A stretch of 64,000 bases of DNA from Stenotrophomonas rhizophila (GCF_003651185.1 NZ_RCDC01000005.1:124001-188000), one strand, 5' to 3'; positions 33,637-43,406 are shown, counted from the stretch's first letter. The notes: generated from the letters alone by a model not told the origin. A program made the numbers and translations.

Positions 33637-34419
33637 TCAGCGGTTCTGGAACACCGGCGGCCGGCGCGCCAGGAACGCGCTGGTGCCTTCGCGCATGTCC
33701 TCGGTGGCGAACATCAGGCCGAACTGCACGCTCTCGTACTCCAGGCCCTCGCCCAGCGGGCACTCGCCGCCGATGTGGATCGCATCGAGGATGCCGCGCA
33801 GCGCGAGAGGCGCGGCCGAGGCCAATTGCGACGCGAGTGCGTCGACGCGGGCATCCAGTTCCGCGGCTGGAACCACCTCGTTGACGATACCCAGCTGCGC
33901 GGCACGCGCGGCGGTGATCGGGGTGCCCAGCAGGCACAGCTCCAGCGCGGCGGCGCGGCCGCACAGGCGCAGCAGCCGCTGGCTGCCGCCGAAGCCGGGC
34001 ATCAGCCCCAGATTGACCTCCGGCTGGCCGACCTTGGCGGTCTCCGCCGCCACCCGAAGGTGGCAGGCCATGGCCAGTTCCAGGCCACCGCCCAGCGCAA
34101 AACCGTTGATCTTGCCGATCACCGGCTTGGGCATCCGCTCGATGCGCCGCATCAATCCTTGGCCGAGCAGTGAGAAATCACGACCCTGAACCGCGCTCAG
34201 ACCGTTCATTTCCGTAATGTCCGCGCCGGCCACGAAGGCCTTGGGGCCGGCGCCGGTCAGCACCACCACCCGCACCGCCGGGTCGGCAGCGGCCTCGGAG
34301 AACGCAGTATCAAGGGCTTCCAGGGTTGCCCGGTTGAGGGCGTTGAGTTTGTCCGGGCGGTTGACCGTCACGGTGCGCACGGCGGCATCGTCCATAATCG
34401 AGATAAGGGCGTCGGCCAC
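33637..34419 (-). CDS. Enoyl-CoA hydratase/isomerase (crotonase) family protein
   Basis: A 260-residue crotonase. The oxyanion-hole segment FVAGADITEMN and both hydratase glutamates are present: one in GFALGGGLELA and one in VGQPEVNLGLMPGFGGSQRL, matching Glu144 and Glu164 of rat enoyl-CoA hydratase. It should hydrate trans-2-enoyl-CoA in fatty-acid or amino-acid breakdown. It is the first gene of an operon with the small ORF and nth. Confidence 0.9.
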   Translation of the reverse strand: MADALISIMDDAAVRTVTVNRPDKLNALNRATLEALDTAFSEAAADPAVRVVVLTGAGPKAFVAGADITEMNGLSAVQGRDFSLLGQGLMRRIERMPKPVIGKINGFALGGGLELAMACHLRVAAETAKVGQPEVNLGLMPGFGGSQRLLRLCGRAAALELCLLGTPITAARAAQLGIVNEVVPAAELDARVDALASQLASAAPLALRGILDAIHIGGECPLGEGLEYESVQFGLMFATEDMREGTSAFLARRPPVFQNR

Positions 34420-34587
34420 GGCAGGACTCCTGAAAACGTTAAAAAAAAGTGATTGTTGAACTCTTGAAACGAAGTCAGGTCAGAGCCTGCGTCGTTAGTG
34501 GCGGTTCAACGTTGCGGCGGCTATCCTAACCCGTCGCCTCAGGGCGGCCCAACGCGTCCTGAGTTACCACCCCTGGAGAAAAGTTTG

Positions 34588-35289
34588 ATGAAGTTGCGTT
34601 CTATCGCGGTCGCCGTCGCGGCCCTGGCCCTGACGGGCAATGCCTTCGCCCAGGACACCTCGTCCGAAAAGGGCAAGCTGAGCTATTACTTCGGTTACGA
34701 CTACGGTAACAACCTGGCTGAACTCACCGCACGCGGCGAGCAGCTGGACATCAACTCGGTGGTGAAGGGCCTGCAGGATGCCTACGCCAAGAAGCAGCCG
34801 TCGATCACGGCCGAGCAGTTGAAACCCGCCGTCGAAGCCTTCCAGAAGCGTGAGCAGGGTCGTGCGCAGGCCGCCAAGGCTGAGTACGACAAGGCTGCCG
34901 CCGAGAACAAGACCAAGAGCACCCAGTTCCTGGCCGCCAACAAGGCCAAGGCCGGCGTGCAGTCGCTCCCGAGCGGCGTGCAGTACCGCGTGATCGAAGC
35001 CGGCAAGGGCGCCAAGCCGACCCAGGCCAGCACCGTGCAGCTGGAAGTGGCCGGTCCGTACCCGTTCGGCACCCGTCCGGCCGAAGCACGTCCGGCCCAG
35101 CAGATCCCGGGCATCAAGGTCAGCGAAGTCGAAATGAAGGCCATGCGTGAAGCCCTGCTGCAGATGCCGGCGGGCTCCAAGTGGGAAGTGACGCTGCCGC
35201 CGGATCAGGCCTATGGTGCCGATCCGCGCACGCCGTTCCCGCCGAACGTTGCGGTGCAGTTCGAAATCAAGCTCGTCAGCGTCAAGTAA
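34588..35289 (+). CDS. Exported FKBP-type protein with a degenerate isomerase domain
   Basis: A 233-residue protein. A signal peptide ends at AFA-QD (about residue 21). Next comes an FKBP_N (Mip/FkpA-like) helical dimerisation domain: KLSYYFGYDYGNNLA, LDINSVVKGLQDAY. A C-terminal FKBP-like end follows: LPSGVQYRVIEAGKG, ALLQMPAGSKWEVTLPPDQAYG, VAVQFEIKLVSV. The central catalytic strand that usually reads VxVHYTGxLxDGxxFDSS is replaced by VQLEVAGPYPFGTRPAEARP, so the isomerase pocket is probably inactive and the protein may be a chaperone. GGAG lies 8 bases before ATG 34588. Confidence 0.88.
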   Translation: MKLRSIAVAVAALALTGNAFAQDTSSEKGKLSYYFGYDYGNNLAELTARGEQLDINSVVKGLQDAYAKKQPSITAEQLKPAVEAFQKREQGRAQAAKAEYDKAAAENKTKSTQFLAANKAKAGVQSLPSGVQYRVIEAGKGAKPTQASTVQLEVAGPYPFGTRPAEARPAQQIPGIKVSEVEMKAMREALLQMPAGSKWEVTLPPDQAYGADPRTPFPPNVAVQFEIKLVSVK

Positions 35290-35306
35290 TTTTCGCAACA
35301 TCAAGA

Positions 35307-35338
35307 ACGCGCCGGTGGCAACACCGGCGCGTTTTTTG
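35307..35338 (+). terminator. Terminator of the FKBP-type gene
   Basis: An 11-bp perfect stem ACGCGCCGGTG/CACCGGCGCGT with a GCAA loop is followed by six Ts, 17 bases after the stop. Confidence 0.92.
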
Positions 35339-35376
35339 TTTCCGTGCAATCGCGGTACTGTTGACCGGTGCAATCG

Positions 35377-36180
35377 ATGGAAGAATCCCCGCATGCCGTG
35401 CCCTCTCCCTGCATCGGAATCTGCGCGCTGGATCGTGCCGGTGTGTGCACGGGCTGCCTGCGCACCGTGGATGAAATCACCCGCTGGCGAACCATGAGCC
35501 GACCCGAACAGCATCACGTCATGCAGCACACGCTGCCCCTGCGCGAACAACTGCGGCAATCGCTGCGCGGTTCGCTGGCCGAACACGAGCGCCTGCTGCG
35601 CGCGCTGCATCCGCTGGACCAGCCGCCGCCCGGCGATGGCTGGAACCGCAGCGAACTGATCGATCTTCTCCCGCCTGGTCCGCCGGTCGAAGCGGCCGTG
35701 CTGGCCGGCATCATTCCGCGCGAGGGCGGCGCCCAGGTGCTGCTGACCCGGCGCACCGACACGCTGCGCCATCACGGGGGCCAGGTCGGCTTCCCCGGTG
35801 GCCGCATGGAGCCGGAGGACCGCGATGCCGTCGCTGCCGCGATCCGCGAGAGCGACGAGGAAATCGCACTCAAGCACGATCAGGTGCAGGTACTGGGGTA
35901 TCTGGATCCGTTCGTGACGATTACCGGCTACCGGGTCATGCCGGTAGTGGCCGTGATCGATCCTGCGTTCGTGGCCGTGCCCGAGCCGGGTGAGGTCGCC
36001 GAAGTCTTCGAAGTGCCGCTGTCCTACCTGATGGACCCGGCCAACCTGCACCACGTGGAGATCGATCACCGCGGGCGCATCCGCCACGTGCTCGAGTACG
36101 GCTGGCCCGGGCAGCGGATCTGGGGCGCGACCGCCGCCATTCTCTACAACCTGCGTCGCCGCCTGGAGCAGACCGCATGA
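35377..36180 (+). CDS. DUF1289-CoA pyrophosphatase (Nudix) fusion
   Basis: A 267-residue two-domain protein. Residues 10-55 are a DUF1289 domain with a cysteine cluster (PSPCIGICALDRAGVCTGCL) that may bind metal. Residues about 95-260 are a NudL-type Nudix hydrolase with the NuCoA motif LLTRRTDTLRHHGGQVGFPG and Nudix box end RESDEEI. The enzyme part should cleave CoA and acyl-CoA to phosphopantetheine and 3',5'-ADP. In many proteobacteria the two domains are separate adjacent genes. A GTG at 35368 is an alternative start. It overlaps sseA by ATGA. Confidence 0.88.
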   Translation: MEESPHAVPSPCIGICALDRAGVCTGCLRTVDEITRWRTMSRPEQHHVMQHTLPLREQLRQSLRGSLAEHERLLRALHPLDQPPPGDGWNRSELIDLLPPGPPVEAAVLAGIIPREGGAQVLLTRRTDTLRHHGGQVGFPGGRMEPEDRDAVAAAIRESDEEIALKHDQVQVLGYLDPFVTITGYRVMPVVAVIDPAFVAVPEPGEVAEVFEVPLSYLMDPANLHHVEIDHRGRIRHVLEYGWPGQRIWGATAAILYNLRRRLEQTA

Positions 36181-37067
36181 CCACGCCGTTGATCGATGTC
36201 AGCACCCTCGCACACGCCCTCCACGAAGGCGCAGCGCGGCTCATGGATGCCCGTGCGACGGCCAGTGCCGCCCCCTCGCTGCGGGTGATGGATGCGCGCT
36301 TCTCGTTGGCCGATCCGCAGTCCGGTGCGGCGTTGTATGCACAGGGCCATCTGCCCGGCGCGCTGTACGCCGATCTCAACCGGGATCTGTCCGATCTCGG
36401 CCGCACCGGTCACGGCCGTCACCCGCTGCCGGACAGCAATGCGTTCGCCGCGCGCCTGGGCGCATGGGGCATCGGGCCGCAGACCCAGGTCGTGGTCTAC
36501 GACGCCGGCGACGGCAGCATGGCCGCCGCGCGGCTGTGGTGGCTGCTGCGGCTGATCGGGCATGCACAGGTACGCGTTCTCGATGGCGGATTTGCGGCGT
36601 GGCAGGCCGCTGGTCTGCCGGTCACCGCAGCGCTGCCGCAGGTGACGCCGTTGCCGCCGTACCCGGGTCAGTTCGACCGCAACCAGATCGCCTCGGTCGA
36701 GGAGGTCCAGGCGCGTCTCAAGCACGCGCCGGGCTGGCTGATCGATGCGCGGGCGGGCGAGCGTTTCCGGGGCGAAGTGGAACCCTTGGATCCGGTCGCC
36801 GGCCACGTGCCCGGCGCGGTCAATCGTCCGTTCGCGTTGAACGTGCATGAAGGACGGTTGCGCCCTGCGGCGGATCTGCGCGCCGCGCTGCAGCCCTTGA
36901 TCGGCACGCACGCTCCGGACGAGGTCGTGCTGATGTGCGGCTCCGGCGTGACCGCCTGCCATCTGCTGCTGGCGATGGAAGCGGCCGGGCTGGAAGGGGC
37001 GCGGATCTATGCGGATTCGTGGAGTGGCTGGGTCAGCGATGCTTCGCGTCCTGTCGCAACCGGCTGA
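36177..37067 (+). CDS. sseA: 3-mercaptopyruvate-type sulfurtransferase (two rhodanese domains)
   Basis: A 296-residue tandem rhodanese. The N-terminal domain is inactive and contains VVVYDAGDGSMAAARLWWLL near residue 105. The C-terminal active loop is CGSGVTACH near residue 261, the sequence typical of mercaptopyruvate sulfurtransferases rather than thiosulfate rhodanese (CRKGVT). It transfers sulfur from 3-mercaptopyruvate to thiol acceptors or cyanide. It is coupled to the Nudix fusion gene. Confidence 0.9.
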   Translation: MTTPLIDVSTLAHALHEGAARLMDARATASAAPSLRVMDARFSLADPQSGAALYAQGHLPGALYADLNRDLSDLGRTGHGRHPLPDSNAFAARLGAWGIGPQTQVVVYDAGDGSMAAARLWWLLRLIGHAQVRVLDGGFAAWQAAGLPVTAALPQVTPLPPYPGQFDRNQIASVEEVQARLKHAPGWLIDARAGERFRGEVEPLDPVAGHVPGAVNRPFALNVHEGRLRPAADLRAALQPLIGTHAPDEVVLMCGSGVTACHLLLAMEAAGLEGARIYADSWSGWVSDASRPVATG

Positions 37068-37070
37068 TCA

Positions 37071-37640
37071 TCACCCACGCAGTTCCTGCAGCGGCACCGC
37101 CGCCAGCACGCGTGGCCACGGGAACATCGGACCCGGATCGCGCTTGCGCGGCACCCGCCGCTCCGGATCATCGCTGGCCACTTCCTCGCGCGTATCCAGC
37201 CACTCATGCCCGGCGATATGTGCCAACGCGGGCAGCGTCCCGCACAGGTGTTGCAGCAGGTCGATCAGCGCCGCGATCTGCGCATCCGGGTAGGGCTCGT
37301 CCATCGCCTGGTGCCGCGAATCCCACCAGTGCGGGTAGCGTCCGGTGTTCACCAGTTCGATCCCGAGCGAGCGCGGGTTATAGCCACTGACCTGATGCGC
37401 GACGCGGTCCAAGGACACGTACTGCACGATGCGCCCGTCGCGGTCGATGTAGTAATGCCCGCTGTTGCCGGTGCCGCTGTCATACAGCACGCGTTCGCCG
37501 TACTCGCGTGCCATCGCCAGGTCCGGCAGTTCGGTGCAGTGGATGACCACCAGATCGATCTCTTCGTGCGTGCGGGGCAGCAGCCTGTCCTGGTAGGGCA
37601 GGGGCTGTGCATCGATGGCGGGCGGGGCGCGGTCGGGCAT
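37071..37640 (-). CDS. N-acetylmuramoyl-L-alanine amidase, AmpD-like (Amidase_2)
   Basis: A 189-residue zinc amidase without a signal peptide. Zinc ligands appear as VIHCTE, IAGHEWLDT and KRDPGPMFPW (His, His, Asp). Substrate-side motifs GHYYIDRDGRIVQYV and SLGIELVNTG are also present. Cytosolic AmpD proteins recycle anhydro-muropeptides and so keep AmpR-controlled beta-lactamases silent. This one could be the ampD or a second family member. It is convergent with sseA, with only 3 bases between the stops. Confidence 0.86.
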   Translation of the reverse strand: MPDRAPPAIDAQPLPYQDRLLPRTHEEIDLVVIHCTELPDLAMAREYGERVLYDSGTGNSGHYYIDRDGRIVQYVSLDRVAHQVSGYNPRSLGIELVNTGRYPHWWDSRHQAMDEPYPDAQIAALIDLLQHLCGTLPALAHIAGHEWLDTREEVASDDPERRVPRKRDPGPMFPWPRVLAAVPLQELRG

Positions 37641-37691
37641 GCGGCGATGCTAGCATTCGGGCATGAACGCTCCTATCGATTCCCGCGCGGT

Positions 37692-38225
37692 ATGCGCATG
37701 AGCCGCGGCCACTGCATCCTCTCCCACGGCTTTGAAAGCGGCCCGGACGCCATCAAGGTGACCGCCCTGGCCGAGGTGGCCGAGCGCCTGGGCTGGACCC
37801 ACGAGCGCCCGGACTACACCGACCTGGACGCCCAGCGCGAGGTCAGCAGTCTCGGCGATGTACGTGCCCGCCTGCAGCGCCTGATCACCCTGGCCACCGC
37901 CCGTGCCGCGCAGGGCCCGGTGGTCCTGGCCGGTTCCAGCCTGGGCTCGTACATCTCGGCCATCGCCTCGCTGCAGGTGCCGGTCCAGGGCCTGTTCCTG
38001 ATGGTGCCGCCGACCCGGATGGGGCCGATGCCGGCGCTGGATGCCGCCCGCGTGCCGACCAGCGTGGTGCATGCCTGGCACGACGAGCTGATCCCGCCGG
38101 CGGAGGTGATCGCCTGGGCCCAGGCCCGCTCGGCTCGCCTGCTGATGGTGGACGACGGGCACCGGCTGGCCGGCCACGTCGAGGCCTCGAGCCGGGCCTT
38201 CGAGGAACTGCTGGCCTCGCTGTAA
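37692..38225 (+). CDS. Small alpha/beta hydrolase (YqiA/UPF0227-like)
   Basis: A 177-residue alpha/beta-hydrolase-fold protein. The nucleophile elbow is [11 protein letters not shown], the acid lies in [12 protein letters not shown], and the His is in VDDGHRLAG. The oxyanion region is [11 protein letters not shown]. The substrate is unknown; relatives are called alpha/beta hydrolases or esterases without proven function. ATG 37698 is an alternative start two codons later. It is divergent from the amidase gene with only 51 bases between the starts. Confidence 0.85.
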   Translation: MRMSRGHCILSHGFESGPDAIKVTALAEVAERLGWTHERPDYTDLDAQREVSSLGDVRARLQRLITLATARAAQGPVVLAGSSLGSYISAIASLQVPVQGLFLMVPPTRMGPMPALDAARVPTSVVHAWHDELIPPAEVIAWAQARSARLLMVDDGHRLAGHVEASSRAFEELLASL

Positions 38226-38332
38226 CCGGGCGTTCCAGCCCACCTCACGTACAATGGCCCCCCGGACCCCGTGCCCGGCTGCTTGCCGTGCCCGTGGGCA
38301 CCCCCTCTCCGCTGACCTGCGATACCGATTCC

Positions 38333-40477
38333 GTGAAATTCTTTGTTTCCTGCGCCAAGGGCCTGGAGTATCTGCTCGCCGACGAACTGTTGGCGCTCGG
38401 CCTGGACAAGGCCACCGCCACCATTTCCGGTGTCAACGCCGAGGGCGAGCTGGCGCAGGCGCAGCGTGTGGTGCTGTGGTCGCGCCTGGCCAGCCGGGTG
38501 CTGTGGCCGCTGGCCGAGTTCGAGTGCCCGGACGAGGGATCGCTCTACCAGGGCGTCTCGGCGATGGCGTGGGAGCAGCACATCAGCCCCGAGCTGACCC
38601 TCTCGGTGGATGCACATGTGTCCGGCACCGAGATCACGCACGCGCGCTTCGCCGCGCAGCGGGTCAAGGACGGCGTGGTCGACAGCCTGCGCGCGCAGGG
38701 CCTGGAGCGGCCGTCGGTCAACACCGACTTCCCGGACGTGCGCATCAACCTGTCGCTGCGCAAGGGCCGGGCCACGATCTCGATCGACCTGGGCGGTGGC
38801 CCGATGCACCGCCGCGGCTGGCGGATGGCGCAGAACGATGCGCCGCTGAAGGAAAACCTCGCCGCCGCGGTGCTGCTGCGCGCCAACTGGCCGAAGATCC
38901 ACAGCGAAGGCGGTGGCCTGCTCGACCCGATGTGCGGCAGCGGCACGCTGCTGATCGAAGGCGCCTTGATGGCCGCCGACGTGGCCCCGGGCCTGCAGCG
39001 CCACGGCAGCATTCCGCCGAGCCGCTGGCTGGGCTTCGACCGCGACGCCTGGAACAGCCTGATGGAAGAAGCGCGCGCCCGCGAAACCGCCGGCCGCAGC
39101 GCACTCAAGCAGGTGATCCACGGCAGCGACGTGGATCCGCACGCCATCCATGCGGCCAAGCAGAACGCCGAAACGGCCGGTGTGGGCCATGCCATCTGGT
39201 TCGGCGTGCGCGACATCACCGATGTGCAGGTCCCGCCGCAGGAGACCGGCTGCGTGGTCTGCAACCCGCCCTATGACGAGCGCTTGGCCGCCGACGCGGT
39301 GCTGTACCGCCAACTCGGCGACGCGCTCAAGCGCGCGGTGCCGCAGTGGCGCGCCAGCCTGTTGTGCGGCAGCGCCGACCTGGCCTTCGCCACCGGCCTG
39401 CGCGCCAACAAGAAGTACCAGCTGTTCAACGGCGCCATCGAGTGCGCGCTGATCGTCTGCGACCCGATCGCGGTGCCGCAGCGCGAGAACACCGGTCAGC
39501 CGCGCGAGCTCAGCGAGGGCGCGCAGATGGTGGCCAACCGCCTGCGCAAGAACATCAAGAAGTTCAAGACGTGGCGGACGCGCGAGAGCATCACCTGCTA
39601 CCGCGTTTACGATGCCGATCTGCCCGAGTACGCGGCTGCCATCGACGTCTATGAGGAAGACGGCGGTGCCCGCCGCACGTTCCTGCATGTGCAGGAATAC
39701 GCGGCCCCGGCGACCATTCCGGATGTCGATGTACGTCGCCGCCGCAACGAGCTGCTCTCGGCCGCGCGCGAGGTCTTCCAGGTGCCGGCCGAGCAGGTCG
39801 CGCTGAAGTCGCGCGAGCGTGGCAAGGGCGGCAGCAAGTACGGTCGTTTCGAGCAGCGCGGCGAGTTCGTGCTGGTGCGCGAGAACGATGCGCTGCTGCG
39901 CGTGAACCTGTTCGATTATCTGGATACCGGGCTGTTCTTGGACCACCGTCCGCTGCGCTGGCACATGGCGCAGGAAGCCCAGGGCAAGCGCTTCCTCAAC
40001 CTGTTCTGCTACACCGGTGTCGCCTCGGTGCAGGCCGCCGTGGCCGGTGCCGCGACCACCACCAGCGTGGATCTGTCCGGCACCTATCTGCAGTGGTGCG
40101 CCGACAATCTCGCCTTGAACGGCAAGGGCGGCAGCCAGCACCAGCTGATCCAGGCCGATGCGCTGGCGTGGCTGGAAGCCGAACGTCACCGCTTCGACGT
40201 GATCTTCTGCGATCCGCCGACGTTCTCCAACTCCGCCCGCGCCGATGATTTCGACATCCAGCGCGAACACGTGCGCCTGCTGCGCGCGGCCGTGGCGCGC
40301 TTGAGCCCGGAAGGCGTGCTGTATTTCTCCAACAACTTCCGCCGCTTCAAGCTGGACGACGAAGCGATCAAGGAATTCGCGGCGTGCAAGGAGATTTCGC
40401 CCGAGACCATCGGGGCGGACTTCGAGCGCAACCCGCGCATCCATCGCGCGTGGGAACTGCGCCGCTACGGCGCCTGA
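38333..40477 (+). CDS. rlmL: Bifunctional 23S rRNA methyltransferase RlmKL
   Basis: A 714-residue fusion. An N-terminal THUMP domain (about residues 45-155) and the RlmL methyltransferase (m2G2445) with [19 protein letters not shown] and [11 protein letters not shown] are followed by the RlmK domain (m7G2069) with [20 protein letters not shown] and [13 protein letters not shown]. The length agrees with the E. coli fusion. GTG 38333 (encoding [14 protein letters not shown] next) was preferred; an upstream GTG at 38288 would add 15 non-conserved residues. Confidence 0.95.
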   Translation: MKFFVSCAKGLEYLLADELLALGLDKATATISGVNAEGELAQAQRVVLWSRLASRVLWPLAEFECPDEGSLYQGVSAMAWEQHISPELTLSVDAHVSGTEITHARFAAQRVKDGVVDSLRAQGLERPSVNTDFPDVRINLSLRKGRATISIDLGGGPMHRRGWRMAQNDAPLKENLAAAVLLRANWPKIHSEGGGLLDPMCGSGTLLIEGALMAADVAPGLQRHGSIPPSRWLGFDRDAWNSLMEEARARETAGRSALKQVIHGSDVDPHAIHAAKQNAETAGVGHAIWFGVRDITDVQVPPQETGCVVCNPPYDERLAADAVLYRQLGDALKRAVPQWRASLLCGSADLAFATGLRANKKYQLFNGAIECALIVCDPIAVPQRENTGQPRELSEGAQMVANRLRKNIKKFKTWRTRESITCYRVYDADLPEYAAAIDVYEEDGGARRTFLHVQEYAAPATIPDVDVRRRRNELLSAAREVFQVPAEQVALKSRERGKGGSKYGRFEQRGEFVLVRENDALLRVNLFDYLDTGLFLDHRPLRWHMAQEAQGKRFLNLFCYTGVASVQAAVAGAATTTSVDLSGTYLQWCADNLALNGKGGSQHQLIQADALAWLEAERHRFDVIFCDPPTFSNSARADDFDIQREHVRLLRAAVARLSPEGVLYFSNNFRRFKLDDEAIKEFAACKEISPETIGADFERNPRIHRAWELRRYGA

Positions 40478-40494
40478 CGGACCGGGGGGCTGAC

Positions 40495-41031
40495 ATGGAC
40501 GCCAGCCCGCTTCACGCCGAGGGACTGCTGCTGCGTCCGTTCGAGGCTTCCGATGCCGCCCCCTTTGCGGCGGCGGTGCGCGAATCGGCCGAGGGCATGC
40601 GGCGCTGGATGCCGTGGAGCGCGGTCGACTACCGCGCCGAGCAGGCGCTGCAGTGGTTCCAGGCCTGCCGGGACGGCTGGGCGGCAGGCACCGCCTGCGA
40701 ATACGGAATCTTCGACCAGGACACGGCCGCCTTCGTCGGCGGCGCGGGATTGAACAAGATCCAGCACGACCCCCGGTTCTGCAACCTGGGCTACTGGGTG
40801 CGGCAGTCGTGCCGTGGCCAGGGCGTGGCGCCCCGCGTCGTGCAGGCGCTGGCTGCCCAGGCATTCGGGCCGCTGGGCCTGCATCGGGTGGAGATCGTCG
40901 TGGCCGTGGGCAACCTGGCCAGCGAACGGGTGGCGGTGAAGGCCGGCGCCCTGCGCGAGGGCGTGGCGCGCAACCGATTGGTCATCGACGACCGGCCTGC
41001 CGCCGCGTACATGTTCTCACTGGTGCCCTGA
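40495..41031 (+). CDS. GNAT acetyltransferase, RimJ/RimL-like
   Basis: A 178-residue N-acetyltransferase. The acetyl-CoA binding motif region reads YWVRQSCRGQGVAPRVVQAL, and the C-terminal segment LHRVEIVVAVGNLASERVAVK is typical of RimJ/RimL-type enzymes that acetylate ribosomal protein N-termini or small molecules. It starts 18 bases after rlmL and is probably cotranscribed. Confidence 0.88.
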   Translation: MDASPLHAEGLLLRPFEASDAAPFAAAVRESAEGMRRWMPWSAVDYRAEQALQWFQACRDGWAAGTACEYGIFDQDTAAFVGGAGLNKIQHDPRFCNLGYWVRQSCRGQGVAPRVVQALAAQAFGPLGLHRVEIVVAVGNLASERVAVKAGALREGVARNRLVIDDRPAAAYMFSLVP

Positions 41032-41065
41032 TCGGCGATCGCGATGCGGCTGCGTGGCTGCTCCC

Positions 41066-41401
41066 TCAGCGCGCGACCAGCGCCACCGCCAGCCCCACCA
41101 CCGGCAACGCCCATGCAAGCGGCGCGATCCAGCGCGGGCGGTACGGGTACAGCCCGAACGCGATCACCACCCCGCTGATCGTCAGCGCGCCCAGCCACAG
41201 CACCGGGCCGATCGCCCAGCCGTGGTCCAGCACGCACAGCGCGAATGCGACGGTCAGCAACGTCCATCCCACCCAGCGCCACACCCGCATACGGGATGCG
41301 CTGGCGCCGGCTTTGCCGTGCAGCTCCAGCTGGTGCTTGTCCATGGCCAGCGACAACGCCGTGAACGCGGAGAAGGTCAGCGTGATTGCGAGCAGCATCA
41401 T
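41066..41401 (-). CDS. DUF3325 membrane protein of a siderophore-uptake operon
   Basis: A 111-residue protein with three to four hydrophobic helices and a short basic loop (HGKAGASASRMRVWRW), matching the small DUF3325 proteins found after PepSY iron-uptake proteins. It overlaps the PepSY gene by 4 bases. Function unknown. Confidence 0.78.
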   Translation of the reverse strand: MMLLAITLTFSAFTALSLAMDKHQLELHGKAGASASRMRVWRWVGWTLLTVAFALCVLDHGWAIGPVLWLGALTISGVVIAFGLYPYRPRWIAPLAWALPVVGLAVALVAR

Positions 41402-43014
41402 GCCGTGGCCCCCGCCGCAGCGGCCTGCTGGCGGCGCTTCTTCTCGGCCGCGCTCAGTGGTGGCTGCCAGCGCTGCATGCGATGGCCGCAGTAGGCCAGC
41501 ATCGCGCCGAACGCGAGCATGGTCAGATCGAACCCGGCCAGGACCCAGTCACCGCTGCGCAGGGTGACGCCCAGATGCGCATGCGTGGTGAGTGCGTTGA
41601 CCACCGGAATCAGGGCGAACAGCACGCCGCCCAGGTACAGCTGCCAGGTCCACATCCTCCGTTTGGGCCAGAGGAAACCGGCCAGCAATGCGGCGGCCCA
41701 TGCATAGAAGAACGCATTGACCTCGGCGTTGGCGCGCTCGGCCATCTGGACCGGCAGCAGACGATTGGCCAGGAAATAGGTGGCGAACGCGATCGGCAGG
41801 CCAGCCACCGCGCCGATGTTGAGCGCATCGACCAGGCGCAGGCCGAACCCGGTCTTGCCGGACTTGGCGTGCTTGGGCCGTTCCTTCACTGCCCACAGCA
41901 CCACGCCGCTGGCGACCATCAGGCAGCCGATCAGGCCGGACAGGAAGAACAGCGCACGCAGGCCCCAATCGGCGAAGCGCGCTAGGTGTAGGCCGTACAT
42001 CACGCCGCGGGTCTGGGTGGCGCCGCCCGAGGCCGGGCTGGCCTCGAGCAACTGGCCGGTGATCGCGTTGAAGCGCAGCGACGGGGTATCCACCGACAGG
42101 CGCTTTCCATCGCGCTGGGTGATATCCACGATCGCATTCGCCGCCCCCGGGTGGTACAGGGTGAAGCCGGCCACATCCGCACCCTTCCATTCGGCGCGGG
42201 CGCTGTCCAGCAACTGCTGGATCGGCAGCGGCGTGGCGCGTCCTTCGGCCGGGGTCTCGATCTCGGCCAGACGCGCGAAGGCCTCGCTGAAGAACGCCTC
42301 CTCATCCTTGGGGTAGGCCACGCTCACGCCCCATGGCAGGTACATGAACATCAAGGTGACGATGCCGGTGTAGGTGATCATCGCGTGGTACGGCAGCGCC
42401 ATCACCGCGCTGACGTTGTGGAAGTCCAGCCACGACCGCAGGCCCTTCTCCGGGCGGAAGGTGAAGAAGTCCTTGAAGATCTTCTTGTGCGTGATCACGC
42501 CGGTGATGATCGCCACCAGCATGAACATCGCGCAGAAGCCGACCAGATAACGCGCCCAGTACACCGGGATGTAGTGCAGGTCGAAATGCAGGCGGTAGAA
42601 GAAGTCGCCACCGCGGGTTTCGCGTGCGGCGATCTCCTCGCCGGTGTTCGGATCGACGGTGGCATCGCCGAAGCGGCCACCGCCGCGCCGGCGGCGCTCG
42701 CCTTCCACCGGCGGCTTGACCATCGATTCGGGATTGCGCCAGAACATGCGCATCGCCGGGTTGCGCGGGTCGGGCAGGGTGACGTTCCAGCTCTCGGCCT
42801 GTGGGGCCTTGTGCTGCAGGAAGGTCAGGGCGCGCTCGGCGGCGACGTCGGCGGTGACGCTGCTGCGCGGCAGCTCCGGGCGCATCCAGCGGCTGATTTC
42901 CTCGCGGTAATAGCTGGCCGTTCCGGCCATGAAGATCAGCAGCAGCAGCCAGCCGACCAGCAGGCCGGTCCAGGTGTGCAGCCAGGCCATCGATTGGCGG
43001 AATCCGTTCTTCAT
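41398..43014 (-). CDS. PepSY-TM protein, ferric-siderophore reductase-like
   Basis: A 538-residue inner-membrane protein. MKNGFRQSMAWLHTWTGLLV opens the first helix, further helices appear near residues 150, 200, 345, 385 and 440-500, and a large periplasmic PepSY segment lies between them. His-containing helices (WLHTWTG, YHAMITYTG, YGLHLARF) could bind haem, and related proteins reduce ferric siderophores in the periplasm. ATG 43014 makes an ATGA overlap with the DUF3649 gene. The longer frame to 43131 adds a non-conserved lead. Confidence 0.88.
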   Translation of the reverse strand: MKNGFRQSMAWLHTWTGLLVGWLLLLIFMAGTASYYREEISRWMRPELPRSSVTADVAAERALTFLQHKAPQAESWNVTLPDPRNPAMRMFWRNPESMVKPPVEGERRRRGGGRFGDATVDPNTGEEIAARETRGGDFFYRLHFDLHYIPVYWARYLVGFCAMFMLVAIITGVITHKKIFKDFFTFRPEKGLRSWLDFHNVSAVMALPYHAMITYTGIVTLMFMYLPWGVSVAYPKDEEAFFSEAFARLAEIETPAEGRATPLPIQQLLDSARAEWKGADVAGFTLYHPGAANAIVDITQRDGKRLSVDTPSLRFNAITGQLLEASPASGGATQTRGVMYGLHLARFADWGLRALFFLSGLIGCLMVASGVVLWAVKERPKHAKSGKTGFGLRLVDALNIGAVAGLPIAFATYFLANRLLPVQMAERANAEVNAFFYAWAAALLAGFLWPKRRMWTWQLYLGGVLFALIPVVNALTTHAHLGVTLRSGDWVLAGFDLTMLAFGAMLAYCGHRMQRWQPPLSAAEKKRRQQAAAAGATA

Positions 43015-43406
43015 GCGGCCCCCTGCAGCAGGCGGGTGCCCACCCAGAACAGCAGCGTGGGAATCAGGATGCCCACCCAGGCGCGCAGGGCGGTGCGGGT
43101 AGCGAACGCCCACAATGCCGCGCAGGCGCACAGCACGATCGCCACCAGCATGCCGGTCAGCACGGCTTGCCCGCGTGCGATCGGCAGCGCGACCGCGAAG
43201 AACATCGAGCAGGTCGCGGCCAGCGCGTAGCCGCCGAAGATCGCGGCGAGCGAACGTGACAGGACACCCAGCCAGGGGCGGGTGAAGAGGGAACCAAGAC
43301 GGTTGAACCTGGCGCTGGCGTGCGGCGTGCTGTCCACGGAAACCTGCTGATCAATCGGGGAAACGGGCATCACCGGCCGCAGCCGGTGATGAAGGATAGT
43401 GGCCAT
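43011..43406 (-). CDS. DUF3649 membrane protein of a siderophore-uptake operon
   Basis: A 131-residue protein. A polar N-terminus is followed by three helices containing SRSLAAIFGGYALAATCSMF, the recognisable DUF3649 core. It lies between the TonB-dependent receptor (48 bases upstream) and PepSY (overlap), an order conserved in pseudomonads and xanthomonads. Function unknown, but always iron-linked. Confidence 0.8.
   Translation of the reverse strand: MATILHHRLRPVMPVSPIDQQVSVDSTPHASARFNRLGSLFTRPWLGVLSRSLAAIFGGYALAATCSMFFAVALPIARGQAVLTGMLVAIVLCACAALWAFATRTALRAWVGILIPTLLFWVGTRLLQGAA

Noticed and set aside
32597..33964. 455-residue form of the nth product
   Set aside because: The extra N-terminal part lies antisense-like over the small ORF and crotonase genes in another frame. 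The conserved endonuclease III starts at 33271.
37814..40864. Minus-strand open frame of 1016 codons
   Set aside because: Antisense to the hydrolase, RlmKL and acetyltransferase genes, all with clear family motifs.
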